A stretch of 64,000 nucleotides of DNA from Verrucomicrobiota bacterium (GTDB lineage Bacteria; Verrucomicrobiota; Verrucomicrobiia; Chthoniobacterales; UBA10450): assembly GCA_003219415.1 (NCBI GenBank), contig QHOS01000026.1, positions 20,371-84,370 on the forward strand, written 5' to 3'. The notes under the pieces are model-generated. The model was not told the origin of the DNA and searched no databases. It saw only the letters and a program-made list of their open reading frames with translations. Of the stretch, positions 63,101-64,000 are shown piece by piece (position 1 is the stretch's first letter; every line of letters begins with the position of its first letter). Both the position numbers and the translations under genes were made by a program.

Positions 63101-63316
63101 GAACGCTTTGAAACGTTCAGTCACACAATCGAGTCCGGTGACAAAGAGCCGACTCAGGGACAACTGAACGTTTTTCAAATGTTGAGCAATCAATTGGAAG
63201 AGCAGTTAAAGAAATGGGCGGAGCTAAAAGCCGAAGCTGTGCCGAAAGTGAGCGAACTAATCAAGCAAGCTAGCTTGCCCGCGCTGATTATTAGCCCTCC
63301 GAAGAAAACTGAATAA
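60128..63316 (+). CDS. Large secreted Asp-box (BNR/VPS10-like) beta-propeller protein
   Basis: 1062 aa with a signal peptide (LVQTIFATSVFAFSSFAQ). I count about eleven Asp-box motifs, SxDxGxxW type (for example TIDGGANW, SIDGGKTW, TADGGKTW, SEDNGVTW, STDHGQSW, TTDDGHHW). They build one or two beta-propellers over residues ~45-730. The C-terminal third has a beta-sandwich segment and a final coiled coil. Family members are called glycosyl hydrolases, sortilin-like or photosystem II stability proteins without a shown enzyme activity. Extracytoplasmic binding or hydrolysis is plausible; no catalytic pair is clear. Confidence 0.85.
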   Translation: MISPGCRFLRLVQTIFATSVFAFSSFAQPASSPTPAAPGSIDEKLFSGMQWRQIGPFRGGRALTIEGVPGEPDTYYFGAVAGGVWKTIDGGANWTPLFDKQPISSIGAIAIAPSDHNVIYAGTGEAAIRGNTTYGTGIFKSIDGGKTWQNVGLKDSRQIGALIVDPRDENVVLVAALGHAFGPNAERGIFRTADGGKTWTKVLSKDENTGGIDVVFDPHNPNIVFASLWQARRQPWFFSSGGAGSGLYRSEDNGVTWKRLEGNGLPEGILGKIGIAISGADSNRVYAIIEAKQGGLYRSDDAGQHWTRINDDGRFRQRAWYFSKVYADPKSADTVYLLNTGLFRSVDGGKTFNLLPARHGDHHGLWIDPQNPNRIANANDGGVSISLDGGKTWTTQNNQPTAQFYHVSVDNAFPYHIYGAQQDNSSVGIASRTDWGAIGAADWFVVGGGECGFVLADPRDWHIIYSNYENSIDRYDKTKEEIQDVSVLPVDNSGHGAADLIHRFQWVTPLTLSPHDPEVLYTGAECVFKSTDHGQSWTQISGDLTRNDKSKQQPSGGPLTNDITSVEYYDTVFTLAESPVKKGTLWAGTDDGLVHVTTDDGHHWANVTPKMPEWSTVSLIDPSPHDANTAYVAVDRHKLDDFKPYIFKTTDLGKSWSSIVSGIPDSAYVHAVREDPKKRGLLYAGTELGVFVSFDDGAHWQPLQLNLPVSPIHDLVVKDDDLVAATHGRSFWVLDDTTPLRQLSAQSTQGDVMLYQPQNAVRLHYPEEFDKRQPVGDNPPSGAIINYYFKAAPKDEVSLDILDASGKVVRHLSSKEKKEGEQPPEWPDRVERPKTIPANQGMNRFAWDLRYEDPIQVPGAFYSGVGPRGPLAPPADYQVKLTVGGKSQTAPLHLAIDPRTKGAEGAVQKQFALATQVNESMSRLHQAVNEIRDLKSQIQTLHKRFGDDPKLKPGLAAADDLDHKMSEIEQKLIQVNMKGSEGNLAFPDMLNERFETFSHTIESGDKEPTQGQLNVFQMLSNQLEEQLKKWAELKAEAVPKVSELIKQASLPALIISPPKKTE

Positions 63317-63321
63317 CTGAT

Positions 63322-63371
63322 TGGAGGGCGGAGTTCCCACGACGCCGGGCTCGCAGAAGCTCGCCCCTCCA
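63322..63371. repeat. Interspersed repeat bounded by TGGAGGG/CCCCTCCA
   Basis: A 50-bp unit with inverted ends TGGAGGG (63322-63328) and CCCCTCCA (63364-63371) enclosing GCTCGCAGAAGCTCGC. It lies in the gap after the propeller gene and is the last unit of the family in the window. Confidence 0.75.
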
Positions 63372-63410
63372 TCTTGATCGCGGACGAAACGCGCGGGAAG
63401 CATAGACGAA

Positions 63411-64000
63411 ATGACTAAAACAGACAGGGCAGTCGTACTCGCAGCCGGGCGTGGCACTCGCATGCGCGAGCTGACTAATGACGTTCCAAAGCCGATGATC
63501 GAAGTGCGGGGCAAGCCAGTTTTGCAGCATATTGTACAAGGGTTGCGTGATGCGGGAGTGCGCAAATTTCTGATTATCGTCGGTTATCATGCCGAAGCAG
63601 TGCGAAACTTTTTCGAGGATGGCCGGCGTCACAACATCGCCATCGAATACGCGACACAAGCCGTGCGGGATGGCACGGGCCGCGTTGTTAATCTTGCTCG
63701 CAACTTCACTGGCGAGTCGCCGTTCGTTTTGAGCTATGGCGATATCTTGATCAGTCCGGTGAATTACAAACGCATAGTCGATCTTCCGGATCATATGGAA
63801 GCGGTAATCACGGTTACGCGCGCCGAAGACGTCAGTAAAGGCGGCGCGGTTTTTGTGAACGAGCAAATGGAGCTCGTCGATCTTCGCGAAAAACCAAAGC
63901 CCGGCGAACCGACAAGCCCGTGGTATAACGCGGGTCTCTACGCATTTCGGCCAAGCATTTTCGAGTTCATCGCAAAGTTGGAGCCGTCACCGCGCGGTGA
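63411..64000 (+). CDS. Sugar nucleotidyltransferase (NDP-sugar pyrophosphorylase), truncated by the window end
   Basis: From ATG 63411 with no stop before 64000. The N-terminus VVLAAGRGTRMRELTNDVPKPMIEV is the nucleotide-binding signature of GalU/RmlA-type nucleotidyltransferases, followed by YGDILIS and EKPKPGEP and WYNAGLYAF. It makes an activated sugar (NDP-glucose or -mannose-like); exact sugar not predictable. Last gene seen, continuing beyond the window. Confidence 0.9.
   Translation, partial: MTKTDRAVVLAAGRGTRMRELTNDVPKPMIEVRGKPVLQHIVQGLRDAGVRKFLIIVGYHAEAVRNFFEDGRRHNIAIEYATQAVRDGTGRVVNLARNFTGESPFVLSYGDILISPVNYKRIVDLPDHMEAVITVTRAEDVSKGGAVFVNEQMELVDLREKPKPGEPTSPWYNAGLYAFRPSIFEFIAKLEPSPRG

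Noticed and set aside
63291-63866. Minus-strand ORF (191 codons) opposite the nucleotidyltransferase
   Set aside because: Antisense to a gene with unmistakable nucleotidyltransferase motifs; it also reads through the repeat at 63322-63371.

Overview
The window looks like a chromosomal segment of a Gram-negative, diderm soil-type bacterium. My best guess is Verrucomicrobiota (Chthoniobacterales / 'Udaeobacter'-like). The reasons are heptose and Kdo genes for LPS, a type II secretion pseudopilin operon, a PafA/Dop-family gene outside Actinobacteria, a DUF5069 gene, moderately high G+C, and intergenic space full of short palindromic and simple-sequence repeats. This assignment is inference; no rRNA gene is present. 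I see no prophage, transposase, CRISPR array or classical genomic island.

Layout. 1-5030: the tail of an unknown gene, then egtB-egtD (ergothioneine synthesis) and a two-gene ABC importer whose second gene fuses a substrate-binding domain to a permease. This is a candidate ergothioneine synthesis and uptake locus. 5067-7016: an aldehyde dehydrogenase and a small P-loop protein. 7153-10755 (minus): cysD, a frameshifted four-helix-bundle gene, cysNC and a GNAT gene (sulfate activation). 10989-12176: an isolated nuoB-nuoC pair. 12214-16169 (minus): phoH, a short PgpH-like HD phosphodiesterase and two secreted proteins of unknown function. 16328-20303: rfaE1-gmhB-kdsB-pyrG, where heptose and Kdo activation sit beside CTP supply. 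20215-21737 (minus): sua5-like and purE. 21913-23603: aroK-queG. 23641-28360: a MacAB-type efflux operon with two permease genes. 28466-31025 (minus): purB, a small gene with a strong ribosome-binding site, and a DedA-family protein.

31079-34682: an MsbA-like exporter, an acyltransferase and a glycosyltransferase-like protein. 34832-37956: a secreted PDZ serine protease overlapping a paralogue that has lost its catalytic residues. 38147-39583 (minus): an isolated PafA/Dop-family gene with no Pup/UBact or proteasome genes nearby. 39788-41880: DUF5069, phhB and a second glycosyltransferase-like paralogue. 41933-46222: a Tat-exported amidase, tRNA-Arg(ACG) with a terminator, and a PhoD-like phosphatase with an inserted domain. 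46473-49777 (minus): a coupled sugar kinase / PAP2 / nuclease-HhH operon, then thiE. 50238-58015: a type II secretion locus split into a plus arm (gspF, unknown, gspG) and a convergent minus arm (gspH-I-J-K-L-M and an unknown protein). 58121-58899 (minus): a frameshifted methyltransferase. 59035-64000: an FTR1 iron permease, a large Asp-box propeller protein and the start of an NDP-sugar pyrophosphorylase.

The main large-scale signal outside the genes is a set of short G+C-rich inverted repeats (often bounded by TGTAGGG/CCCTACA-like ends), PHAGE- and transposase-free, together with tandem simple-sequence tracts. Several sit across gene ends and supply the start, stop or N-terminal codons of real proteins.
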